Below are positions 27,508 through 35,272 of a DNA stretch of 64,000 bases, in pieces. Positions within the stretch are counted from its first letter, which is position 1. The number at the start of each line of letters is the position of its first letter. The translations under genes and the position numbers were made by a program. The notes below the pieces were generated by a model that made no database searches, was not told the DNA's origin, and was given only the letters and a program-made list of their open reading frames with translations. The stretch is from contig NZ_LUKE01000003.1 in the NCBI RefSeq assembly GCF_001592735.1, positions 1 to 64,000 on the forward strand, given 5' to 3'. This DNA comes from Bdellovibrio bacteriovorus (GTDB lineage Bacteria > Bdellovibrionota > Bdellovibrionia > Bdellovibrionales > Bdellovibrionaceae).

Positions 27508-29201
27508 TGGACGGACTTCGTTGGAGATCGATTCTCGCGGCTTTAGGAATCGCGGCGGCACTTGTTTGGGTGGTGCCGAATGTAGTAAGCTTTGGTGAAA
27601 ACTCATGGTGGCCAAGCAAGCAAAAGCTCAACTATGGCTTGGACATTCAAGGTGGTTTGCACCTTGTAATGGGTGTTGACGTAGACGGCGTTGTTCGTGA
27701 AAGCACCAACCGCTTGATTGCGGCTTTAAAAGTTGAAATGCCGAAAGAAAACGTCAAAGTGGCTGACATCAAATCTGAAAAACCAGAAGCCGGCGAAATC
27801 ACTTTCGTGGTAGCTCAAGCCTCTGATAAGGCGGCTGTTGAAAAATTCATCGCCGATAAACATCCGACGCAGTTGCAGGTTGTAAGCTCAACCGACACAA
27901 CTATTTTGGCTCGCTACTTTGATGCGTATTTGAATGACTATAAAAATCGCGTTATTCAACAAGCCATCGAAACCATCCGTAATCGTATCGATGAATTCGG
28001 GGTGGCAGAGCCTTCGATTTCTCAACAAGGTGCAAACCGCATCCTAGTTCAATTACCGGGTATGGCCGATGCTGAAAAAGCAAAACAGTTGATCAATACC
28101 ACGGCTAAATTGGATTTCATGATCGTGGATACTAGCATGCAGCAAGCGACTTTACAAAATCTAGTCAACGAAGCTGAAAAAGCCGGGAACTATAATTTGC
28201 AGTCAATGAAGTATTCGGAGTACGTCGCGAAGATCAACGAAGATCTTAAAGGCAAAATCCCTGAAAAAACCGCTGTGTACTTTGAAAAAGCGGGCAACGT
28301 AACGACTATCGATGCGGGGGCCATTCCTCATTTACTTAGAACAGACACGGATCTTGGTGGGGGCTCTTTGGATGACGCCTTTGTTGGGTATGACCAATAC
28401 GGCGCCCCTCAAGTGTCACTGAACTTCAACGCCGCTGGCGCAGCGAAGTTTGCCGACCTAACAGGTAACAACGTGGGTAAGCAAATGGCGATCGTTTTGG
28501 ATAAAATCGTCAAATCAGCACCCAGCATCCGTGATCGTATTGCGGGTGGCAGTGCGGTGATCACTTTGGGTTCTACCGGTGATCGTAATAAGAGCATGGA
28601 TGAAGCAAAGATGATTTCAACATCTCTTCGTGCGGGGGCCTTGCCAGCGTCTTTAGAGCAGCTTGAAGAGCGTCGTGTAGGTCCTACATTGGGAGCAGAT
28701 GCTTTACATAAAGCGATGATGGGGGCTTATGCCGGGGCGGCTTTGATCGTTCTTTTCATGCTTGTCTATTATAAGACCATGGGTGCGGTGGCTTCTCTTT
28801 CACTAGCGGTGAACATTTTGTCACTTTTTGCTTTGATGACTTCAATGGGTTTCACACTGACATTGCCAGGTATTGCGGGTATCGCTTTGACAATTGGTTT
28901 TGCGGTCGATGCGAACGTTCTTATTAATGAACGTATTCGTGACGAAATTCGTATGGGCCATGGCATCCAAGTGGCGATCAAAGAAGGATACAGCCGTGCG
29001 ATGTCGGCGATCATCGACGCCAATGCAACGACAGCCGCTACCGCCGTGGTTTTATTGTACTTCGGTACAGGCCCGGTGCGTGGTTTCGCCGTTACATTGT
29101 TAATCGGTATCATCACATCGTTGTTTGCGAACGTGTTTGTGTCCAAAGTTATCGTGGATAACATGGTCTACAAATTTAACTTTAAAAAAATTGCTGTATA
29201 G
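27507..29201 (+). CDS. secD: Protein translocase subunit SecD
   Basis: 564 residues. N-terminal membrane span, then the P1 periplasmic domain starting at LNYGLDIQGGLHLVMGVD, a P1 head region and five C-terminal spans with GIALTIGFAVDANVLINERIRDE, the conserved proton-path region. With SecF it uses the proton-motive force to pull preproteins through SecYEG. This is the standard position between yajC and secF. Confidence 0.97.
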   Translation: MDGLRWRSILAALGIAAALVWVVPNVVSFGENSWWPSKQKLNYGLDIQGGLHLVMGVDVDGVVRESTNRLIAALKVEMPKENVKVADIKSEKPEAGEITFVVAQASDKAAVEKFIADKHPTQLQVVSSTDTTILARYFDAYLNDYKNRVIQQAIETIRNRIDEFGVAEPSISQQGANRILVQLPGMADAEKAKQLINTTAKLDFMIVDTSMQQATLQNLVNEAEKAGNYNLQSMKYSEYVAKINEDLKGKIPEKTAVYFEKAGNVTTIDAGAIPHLLRTDTDLGGGSLDDAFVGYDQYGAPQVSLNFNAAGAAKFADLTGNNVGKQMAIVLDKIVKSAPSIRDRIAGGSAVITLGSTGDRNKSMDEAKMISTSLRAGALPASLEQLEERRVGPTLGADALHKAMMGAYAGAALIVLFMLVYYKTMGAVASLSLAVNILSLFALMTSMGFTLTLPGIAGIALTIGFAVDANVLINERIRDEIRMGHGIQVAIKEGYSRAMSAIIDANATTAATAVVLLYFGTGPVRGFAVTLLIGIITSLFANVFVSKVIVDNMVYKFNFKKIAV

Positions 29202-29213
29202 TTGGTGATGTAA

Positions 29214-30167
29214 ATGAGCGTATTTAACGAAAACTCATATGGACGTTTTGATTTCGTAGGTAAAGCGTGGCTTTTCGGCGGAATCTCTTTAATTTTGACA
29301 GTGGCTTCTTTGATTTACCTTGCAGTCGCGGGTTTGAATTATGGTATCGACTTTAAAGGTGGTACCGAGATTCAGGTGAAGTTTGATCAGGGTGTGACGA
29401 TTGAACAGGTTCGTGACACGGTGACTTCTTTAAATCTTGGAGATGTTGGCGTGCAATCTTTCGGTGAGGGAAATGAATACATCATTCGTTTCCAAGGTCG
29501 TGAAGGTGCCACGGATAAAGAAACCAATGAAATCCTAAATAAAGACTTAACTGTCATTCGTGAATCTATCACGAAAACTTTTGCGGCGAGCAATCCGGAC
29601 ATCCGCCGTGTTGACACCGTCGGACCTCAAGTGGGGGCGGAACTAAAACGTAACGGTTTACTAGCGGTATTTTACTGCTTGCTAGTGATCTTGATCTACG
29701 TTGCTTTGCGCTTTGACTATAAATATGCGCCGGGCGCGGTTCTTTGCTTATTCCATGATGCGGTTATCACATTGGCCGTTTTCAACTTGGTGGGTAAAGA
29801 AGTGAATGTGGCCATCTTGGCTGCGATCATGACGTTGATTGGTTTCTCTTTAAATGACACCATCGTCGTATTTGACCGTATCCGTGAGGTTGAAGGCCAT
29901 TCAACCGACAAAGGGTCAAAGTTTATCATTAACAGATCTATCAATGAGATGTTGATTCGTACTTTGATCACTTCAGGTTCCACATTCGTTTCTGCAATCT
30001 GCTTGTACATCTTTGCTGATGGCACAGTTGAAGACATCGCCTTTGCGATCAGCGTGGGTGTGTTCTTCGGTACTTATTCTTCTATTTACGTAGCCGCTCC
30101 GCTGGTTATGGCGATGGAAAAATTGGGTGCCATGAGAAAGTCTGCGACTAAAGCAGCTAGAGCTTAA
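29214..30167 (+). CDS. secF: Protein translocase subunit SecF
   Basis: 317 residues with six membrane spans. Family motifs: LNYGIDFKGGTEIQV near the N-terminus and GFSLNDTIVVFDRIREVEG at the fourth span. It starts 12 bases after secD and precedes recJ by 8 bases. It is the partner of SecD in the translocon-associated motor. Confidence 0.97.
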   Translation: MSVFNENSYGRFDFVGKAWLFGGISLILTVASLIYLAVAGLNYGIDFKGGTEIQVKFDQGVTIEQVRDTVTSLNLGDVGVQSFGEGNEYIIRFQGREGATDKETNEILNKDLTVIRESITKTFAASNPDIRRVDTVGPQVGAELKRNGLLAVFYCLLVILIYVALRFDYKYAPGAVLCLFHDAVITLAVFNLVGKEVNVAILAAIMTLIGFSLNDTIVVFDRIREVEGHSTDKGSKFIINRSINEMLIRTLITSGSTFVSAICLYIFADGTVEDIAFAISVGVFFGTYSSIYVAAPLVMAMEKLGAMRKSATKAARA

Positions 30168-30175
30168 GGATTAAA

Positions 30176-31903
30176 ATGAACCCTTTATGGAAGTCGCGCG
30201 AATCAGCCGGAGAAGTCCAGGCTCCTTCTCAAGTGGGAGGAGGGTGGCCCTCTCTGATCGGAAAGATTCTTGCGGCCCGGGGGTTTGAAGACTCGGGGAA
30301 TGTAGAAAAACTTCTCTTCCCCAAGCTCGCGGACTTGAAAGATCCTCTTTTGATGAAGGGGATGTCTCAAGCTCTTGAGCGCCTGGGTCAGGCGTATTTG
30401 AATAACGAAAAAATCTGCATCTATGCCGACTTCGATTTAGACGGAACATCAGGTCTAGCTCTTTTGAAGACGGGGATGCTTGCTTTGGGATTCCCTCGCG
30501 TTCAGCATTACCAACCCAAACGCTTGTCCGAAGGTTACGGTTTTCACGTGGCCGCGGTGGAAGAACTTCATCGTCAAGGGGTGACGGTTATTATCACGGT
30601 CGATGTCGGGATCACCGCCCATGCGGCCGTTTCAAGAGCTAAGGAATTAGGCATTGATGTCATCTTAACGGATCACCATTTGCCGGCGGATTCTATTCCG
30701 GACGCTTATGTTGTCGTGAACCCCAATCAAGGGGATTGCCTTTCGGATTTGGGATACCTCTGTGGCGCAGGTGTGGCCTTCTATCTTCTTCGTGGTTTAA
30801 AACGTTACTTTCAAGACCACCCACAACTGCCTAAAAATAATTGGGATTTAAAAGAAGTTTTAGATTATTTCACCATCGGTACTTTGACTGATATGGTGCC
30901 CTTGGTGGACGACAATCGTGTCTTAGTTAAGCACGGATTATTAAGGCTGGCTGACACCAAGCGTGCCGGACTTCGAGCTTTACTTGAAGAGTTGGATTTG
31001 GTGGATCGCCCCTTAACCAGTCAAGATGTGGCGATTCGTTTTGCGCCAAAATTAAACGCTCTTTCGCGCATGGAATCCGGCATTTTGCCGGTGGATATTT
31101 TCTTACTTGAAGATCAATCCCAAGCTCGCGATATGGTTCGTCAGGTGATGAAGAACAACTCCACCCGCGTGCAATTGCAAAACGATGCGGAAGTGGAAGC
31201 TCAAGAATTACTTAAAGAGTGGCCTCATAAAGACTTTGTTTTCGTGGCTTCTAAAAATTTCCATCGCGGGGTCGTGGGCTTGATTGCGACAAAGCTCACC
31301 CAAGTGTTCAATAAGCCGGCCTTTGTGGGTTCCGTCGGCGATGACGGCATGATTGTGGGCAGTGCGCGTTTACCGCAAGGACAAGAAGCGTGTTTGGTGA
31401 CGGCGATGTCGGGATCCCAAGACATTTTAAGTCGTTTCGGGGGACATTCGGCGGCAGCGGGTTTTGAAATTGCTGAAACGCGGGTGCCACAGTTTATTAC
31501 GCAGCTTTCTCAGCATTTTTCGGATTTGCGTGAAAAGCCCAAACCTTTAGAAATCTTCTATGATGTTGAGGCGAAACTGGCCGAAGTCAGCTCTGGACTT
31601 ATGAAGTGGTATGACTTTGTCGGTCCTTTCGGCGTGGGTTTTAATATTCCGCTGATTCATTTTTCCCGGGTCCAAGTTCTTTCAAAACGAGAATTAAAAG
31701 GCGGCCACTTGCGTTTAAAAATTGCCGATGGCGATGGGCAGGGGGGCACAGAAGCATTGCTCTTTACACCGACTCCTCGTCAAGCAGCCACCTTGCAAGA
31801 CATCCCGGGTTTTTATGATATTTTGGGTGAATTGCAGTGGAATTATTTTGCCGGACAGAAAACCATTCAAATCCTTATTCGTGATTTAAAGGCGGCTCCA
31901 TGA
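30176..31903 (+). CDS. recJ: Single-stranded-DNA-specific exonuclease RecJ
   Basis: 575 residues. DHH/DHHA1 superfamily: motif I ADFDLDGTSG (Asp-rich), VDVGITAHAAV, motif III TDHHLP, and C-terminal GGHSAAAGFE. RecJ degrades single-stranded DNA 5' to 3' in recombination and mismatch repair. Motif I has LDGTSG where E. coli-type RecJ has VDGxT[GS], which is a normal variation. It overlaps queC by 4 bases (ATGA), so the two are coupled despite unrelated function. Confidence 0.93.
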   Translation: MNPLWKSRESAGEVQAPSQVGGGWPSLIGKILAARGFEDSGNVEKLLFPKLADLKDPLLMKGMSQALERLGQAYLNNEKICIYADFDLDGTSGLALLKTGMLALGFPRVQHYQPKRLSEGYGFHVAAVEELHRQGVTVIITVDVGITAHAAVSRAKELGIDVILTDHHLPADSIPDAYVVVNPNQGDCLSDLGYLCGAGVAFYLLRGLKRYFQDHPQLPKNNWDLKEVLDYFTIGTLTDMVPLVDDNRVLVKHGLLRLADTKRAGLRALLEELDLVDRPLTSQDVAIRFAPKLNALSRMESGILPVDIFLLEDQSQARDMVRQVMKNNSTRVQLQNDAEVEAQELLKEWPHKDFVFVASKNFHRGVVGLIATKLTQVFNKPAFVGSVGDDGMIVGSARLPQGQEACLVTAMSGSQDILSRFGGHSAAAGFEIAETRVPQFITQLSQHFSDLREKPKPLEIFYDVEAKLAEVSSGLMKWYDFVGPFGVGFNIPLIHFSRVQVLSKRELKGGHLRLKIADGDGQGGTEALLFTPTPRQAATLQDIPGFYDILGELQWNYFAGQKTIQILIRDLKAAP

Positions 31904-32601
31904 GTTCGCGCTCTAAAAAAGTCGTTGTTCTTTTATCCGCCGGGCTTGATTCCACGGTGAATATTTATGAAGCCATCAAGCATCGCCATGAAGTGGTTTT
32001 AGCTTTGACGTTTAATTACGGACAAAGAGCCGCCGTGAAAGAAATCGAATGTTCGGCAAAGATCGCTAAGCACTTAAACGTGCCTCACAAAGTGATCGAT
32101 CTGCCATGGTTTAAAGATTTTAATCGTTCGTCTTTGATCGTTGAATCAGAAAAGGTTCCGACCGGTAAAGACGTTGAGATTGATAATTTAGAAAAATCCC
32201 AAGACACCAAAAAATCCGTGTGGGTGCCGAATCGTAACGGCATCTTTTTAAATATCGCTGCCGCTTTTGCGGAAAGCCTGAATGCCACTTCGGTGATTCC
32301 GGGATTTAACGCCGAAGAAGCCGTGACTTTTCCGGATAACACCAAAGAGTTCATGGATAAGGCGACGCAAAGTTTGCATTATTCCACCAGCAATCATGTG
32401 ACCGTGGGTTGTTACACCATCCACATGAAAAAGCCCGACATGGTTCGTTTAGGACAAGGCCTTAAAATCCCTTGGGAGATGAGCTGGCCTTGTTACTTCA
32501 CCGGAGACAAATGGTGTGGGGAGTGTGAATCTTGTCAGCGCGCCAAGCGTGCTTTTGCCTCTGCCAATGTGGATGTAAAACATCTGTTTAAGGAAGCCTA
32601 A
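31900..32601 (+). CDS. queC: 7-cyano-7-deazaguanine synthase
   Basis: 233 residues. The ATP-pyrophosphatase loop is LSAGLDSTVN and the C-terminal zinc site is CYFTGDKWCGECESCQRAKRAF. QueC makes preQ0 from 7-carboxy-7-deazaguanine, upstream of Tgt and QueA. This completes part of the queuosine pathway in the window; queD, queE and queF are not here. It is coupled to recJ (4-base overlap) and directly followed by a DUF366 gene (stop and ATG adjacent). Confidence 0.95.
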   Translation: MSSRSKKVVVLLSAGLDSTVNIYEAIKHRHEVVLALTFNYGQRAAVKEIECSAKIAKHLNVPHKVIDLPWFKDFNRSSLIVESEKVPTGKDVEIDNLEKSQDTKKSVWVPNRNGIFLNIAAAFAESLNATSVIPGFNAEEAVTFPDNTKEFMDKATQSLHYSTSNHVTVGCYTIHMKKPDMVRLGQGLKIPWEMSWPCYFTGDKWCGECESCQRAKRAFASANVDVKHLFKEA

Positions 32602-33171
32602 ATGCTCAGCCAGTTTATCGAAAAAAAGATGACCTATGACGGAACGCAATTGCGTTCTTTATTTGCCTATCTTGATCATGGACTTTTAGGTCCTTCCGTT
32701 GTGGCGTTTCGCGGGCCTTGCAATATTTCTTTTGATCATATGGTGGACGGTGAAGATCTTTTGGCTCAGGCCGTGATCGCGGGTGATGATATGCTTCATT
32801 TCATTATTGAAGTGTTTGATCGCGATTTGTTTTCAGGTGTGGCTTTGCAAAGACTTTTTGCTTCGATCTGTCGTGATTACTTAAATCCGCAAGCGTTGCG
32901 GGCTTTGGGTGAACCCGGCCTTGTTCGTGATGGCGATGACATTTACTATTCGGATCGCAAGCTTTCTATTAGTATTGCGACGAAATCTCCGGTGTCGACG
33001 ATGGTGCATTTCGCGATGAATGTGACCAACAAAGGAACACCCGTTAAAACCTTAAGCCTTGAAGATATCGGTGTTAAGCCCGAGATCGCGGCTGAAGACA
33101 TCATGAAGCTGTTTAAGGCCGAATATCTTTCGATCATGGCGGCCACCCAAAAAGTGCGGCCGGTGCCTTAG
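32602..33171 (+). CDS. DUF366 family protein
   Basis: 189 residues. It matches the DUF366 pattern (LLGPSVVAFRGPCNISFDHMVDGEDL ... ISIATKSPVSTMVHFAMNV). The function is unknown. Members are often found near queuosine or deazapurine genes. It starts at the base after the queC stop, with no gap, so it is presumably expressed together with queC. Confidence 0.8.
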   Translation: MLSQFIEKKMTYDGTQLRSLFAYLDHGLLGPSVVAFRGPCNISFDHMVDGEDLLAQAVIAGDDMLHFIIEVFDRDLFSGVALQRLFASICRDYLNPQALRALGEPGLVRDGDDIYYSDRKLSISIATKSPVSTMVHFAMNVTNKGTPVKTLSLEDIGVKPEIAAEDIMKLFKAEYLSIMAATQKVRPVP

Positions 33172-33307
33172 TTCATGGTCCGATTATTATTACTAAAAAG
33201 TTCCGGGCGTCTTTTGCTGCGACGTCAAATCGGAATAAATTCATTTTTAAGTAGGTCTGTAGATTGCCAGATGGGCTGTCGTATTTGTTAATTTAACCCT
33301 TTTCGAA

Positions 33308-33326
33308 ATTATCGAATTACGATAAT
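33308..33326 (+). promoter_or_regulatory. Operator-like palindrome upstream of the HigA-like gene
   Basis: Perfect inverted repeat ATTATCG-AATTA-CGATAAT, ending 9 bases before the ATG. The position fits autorepression by the HigA-like HTH protein. Confidence 0.65.
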
Positions 33327-33335
33327 GTGGTAATT

Positions 33336-33614
33336 ATGAAAAAATCTTTGGAATTTAAGAATCCGTTTCATCCGGGGAAAGTATTATTAGAAGAATTTCT
33401 GATTCCACAAGAATTGACGCAAGCGCAGTTTGCGGATGACGTGGGTTGGACAAAAGCTAAGTTAAACGAAATTATCAAGGGCAAACGTGGTATTACGGCC
33501 GACACCGCTTTAGACCTTGCTGATGCCTTAGGAACAACGCCTGAAATTTGGATGAATATGCAAAGTGCGTTTGACTTAAGTGTAGCGCGCAAAACGCGAA
33601 AAAAAAGGGCTTAG
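33336..33614 (+). CDS. HigA-like HTH protein (solitary antitoxin-type regulator)
   Basis: 92 residues from the ATG at 33336; an in-frame GTG lies 9 bases upstream, and no strong ribosome-binding site is seen. It matches the HigA addiction-module antidote pattern: NPFHPGKVLLEEFLIPQELTQAQFADDVGW, HTH, GITADTALDLADALGTTPEIWMNMQ. HigB, normally adjacent upstream, is missing: the 150 bases before it hold only the palindromic operator. So it is either an orphan antitoxin or a simple transcription factor. The inverted-repeat unit begins 10 bases after its stop. Confidence 0.88.
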   Translation: MKKSLEFKNPFHPGKVLLEEFLIPQELTQAQFADDVGWTKAKLNEIIKGKRGITADTALDLADALGTTPEIWMNMQSAFDLSVARKTRKKRA

Positions 33615-33624
33615 GGCTGACTGT

Positions 33625-33686
33625 TTACCCACATCTTTAATTTGAGGTGGTTTTTTTCCCCTCGCCGGGAGGAGACACTGCATTGA
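33625..33686 (+). repeat. Left inverted repeat of the 33625-34707 unit
   Basis: Contains CCCACATC ... GAGGTGG, seven T, then GAGGAGACACTGCATTGA at the inner end. It pairs with 34645-34707. Confidence 0.7.
33628..33657 (+). terminator. Terminator inside the left repeat (serves higA-like gene)
   Basis: Stem CCACATC / GAGGTGG with one mismatch and seven T, just after the HigA-like gene. Confidence 0.6.
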
Positions 33687-33992
33687 GGATTTTATTTTTT
33701 AAGTTTTAAAAAAAGACATCTAAAAAAACCTCTTTGACAGAATCACGGAAACAAAACATTTTAAAAAAATCTCTTGCGGGTGTTTTTCTAAGTGCCCACC
33801 GAGGCTTTACGATGACTAAATAATTCTTCCCAACCCGCCCTCGTGTCTTCGATTTTCGCTAAGCTCAAAGAGTTTTATACGTTTACAGATCCCCTCTTAA
33901 AGCCTTTCGTAAAGACTTTAAAAAAACAGAAAAGAGCCAAATCTGAGAGCTAAAAAGCCGTGATATAACTTCCCAAATTCAAGGGAGTGGTC
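33687..33992 (+). other. AT-rich leader inside the inverted-repeat unit
   Basis: About 300 bases without a gene, rich in A/T runs. TTGACA at 33734-33739 is a possible -35, with no good -10 at the right distance. The stretch between the repeat and the gene could hold a structured leader RNA; I see no known RNA family. Confidence 0.35.
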
Positions 33993-34634
33993 ATGTCTTT
34001 AAAATTTTATTCTAACCAAGAGTTAATCCAAAGAATCGAAAAGCTTGTTCGCACGGAAAGAAAAATCACACACTTGGTTTTACTTCACATCAACGAAATC
34101 GAAACACGCAAGCTGCATTTAGATATGGGTTATGATGGGATGTATTCTTATTTAACCAAAGGCTTAGGATTTTCGGATGGGGCTGCTTACAGACGTTTGC
34201 AGTCAGCAAGGCTGTTAAACCAAGTCCCCGAGGTGGCGGAAAAAATTGAAGCAGGGACTTTAAATTTATCTCAACTCACTCAAGTGCAAAAATGCCTTAC
34301 AGAAGCTTCGCAAAAAGGTGTGGTCGTCAGTGCATATCAGGCAACCCGCATCTTAGAAAAGATCGAAAATAAGAACGGCTTTGAGACTTTAAAAACCTTG
34401 GCTGCAGAGTTTGATATCCCAGCTCAAAGCTTTACAAAGCTTACGCCTCAAAAAGATCAGTCTGTGCGTTTAGAAGTGACACTTTCAGAACAACAATTTG
34501 CCGAGCTGGAGTTGGCAAGAAGTCTTTTGTCCCATGTTTTCCCAGATGGCCAGTGGTCCGATATTATTGGAAGTTTAGCTGAAAGATTTAATAAGAAAAA
34601 GTTAGGTGGAGGAAGGCTTCAGTTAGTAAATTAG
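33993..34634 (+). CDS. HNH-endonuclease-family N-terminal domain protein lacking the HNH domain
   Basis: 213 residues from the ATG at 33993 (GGGAG upstream; GTG 6 bases earlier is the alternative). It resembles the helical N-terminal part of Bdellovibrio HNH endonuclease proteins: ELIQRIEKLVRTERKITHLVLLHINEIETRKLH ... GYDGMYSYLTKGLGFSDGAAYRRLQSARLL. Those proteins usually continue with an HNH zinc nuclease. Here the protein stops after FNKKKLGGGRLQLVN, just where the HNH would begin. It has no nuclease motif itself, so DNA-binding or a regulatory role is possible. It is the only gene of the inverted-repeat unit. Confidence 0.75.
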   Translation: MSLKFYSNQELIQRIEKLVRTERKITHLVLLHINEIETRKLHLDMGYDGMYSYLTKGLGFSDGAAYRRLQSARLLNQVPEVAEKIEAGTLNLSQLTQVQKCLTEASQKGVVVSAYQATRILEKIENKNGFETLKTLAAEFDIPAQSFTKLTPQKDQSVRLEVTLSEQQFAELELARSLLSHVFPDGQWSDIIGSLAERFNKKKLGGGRLQLVN

Positions 34635-34644
34635 GCACAACTTT

Positions 34645-34707
34645 TCAACGCAGTGTCTCCTCTCTGCGAAGTACAAAAAACCCACATCGAATAAAAGATG
34701 TGGGTAA
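34645..34707 (-). repeat. Right inverted repeat of the 33625-34707 unit
   Basis: Reverse complement of the left end, containing GCAGTGTCTCCTC and a hairpin with CCCACATC and GATGTGGG. Confidence 0.7.
34675..34704 (-). terminator. Terminator inside the right repeat (serves gene 34731-35153)
   Basis: On the minus strand, perfect 8-bp stem CCCACATC / GATGTGGG and six T. Confidence 0.8.
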
Positions 34708-34730
34708 TAGTAAGGGGGCATGCCCCTTTT

Positions 34731-35153
34731 TTAATGCCCACTGTGGGCGTCTTTATTTTCTTTAAATTCTTTAAGGGGAAGTTTGTAGGTCACTTCGTTG
34801 CCAACCGCATTTTCGCGCGTGGCTTTAATACGAAGTTCCGCTTTCTTTGAATATTTTTGGCTAGCCACGCAGTGAAAGTGATTTCCACCCATCACCGAAC
34901 AAGTAAATGGCACCTCTTTTTTACCGGCGACGGCCTTCATCTCTATTTTAGAATCTTTCACCGTCGGATTTTTAAATTCCATATCCAGTAAAAAAATATG
35001 CGCGTCTTGCTTTTCATCCAACATCAATTCGGTATGAAACCCACCGGGCATCTGAACGTGTCCTCCGTGAGGACCGGGTTTGTCTTCGCCGTGGGCCCAG
35101 GCGAAAGTGGCCGTATTTAGGATCAAAAAGCAAGCAAGGCTGAATAGTTTCAT
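34731..35153 (-). CDS. Periplasmic His-rich protein, probably metal-related
   Basis: 140 residues with signal peptide (ending FAWAHG). His residues cluster at the mature N-terminus (HGEDKPGPHGGHVQMPGGFH) and at the very C-terminus (DAHSGH). There are two Cys in the core (FTCSVMGGNHFHC). It is divergent from the copper ATPase gene at 35273, with 119 bases between, so shared control is likely. The probable role is periplasmic copper or other metal binding, inferred from composition and context. Confidence 0.75.
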   Translation of the reverse strand: MKLFSLACFLILNTATFAWAHGEDKPGPHGGHVQMPGGFHTELMLDEKQDAHIFLLDMEFKNPTVKDSKIEMKAVAGKKEVPFTCSVMGGNHFHCVASQKYSKKAELRIKATRENAVGNEVTYKLPLKEFKENKDAHSGH

Positions 35154-35272
35154 GACAGAAGGCTCCTTTCTTACAATCTAGGAGGAAGGCTTAGGTTTTG
35201 TGACAAAAAAATAAAAAAATATTCTGTTATAAATGCTCCACCTGGCTCCTAATAGAGAGTGGAAGAGGTTTT

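Larger units (their letters stand above)
33625..34707. mobile_element. Putative inverted-repeat-bounded unit carrying one HNH-family-like gene
   Basis: The two ends, 33625-33686 and 34645-34707, are imperfect inverted repeats of about 60 bp, roughly 82% identical by hand alignment with one gap. Each holds a hairpin (CCCACATC...GATGTGGG or GAGGTGG) with a T run and then the perfect core GAGGAGACACTGC, followed by TTGA one base further in. Both terminators face inward. Inside are a roughly 300-base AT-rich leader and one gene (33993-34634). No target duplication is obvious, so mobility is inferred rather than shown. Confidence 0.4.
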
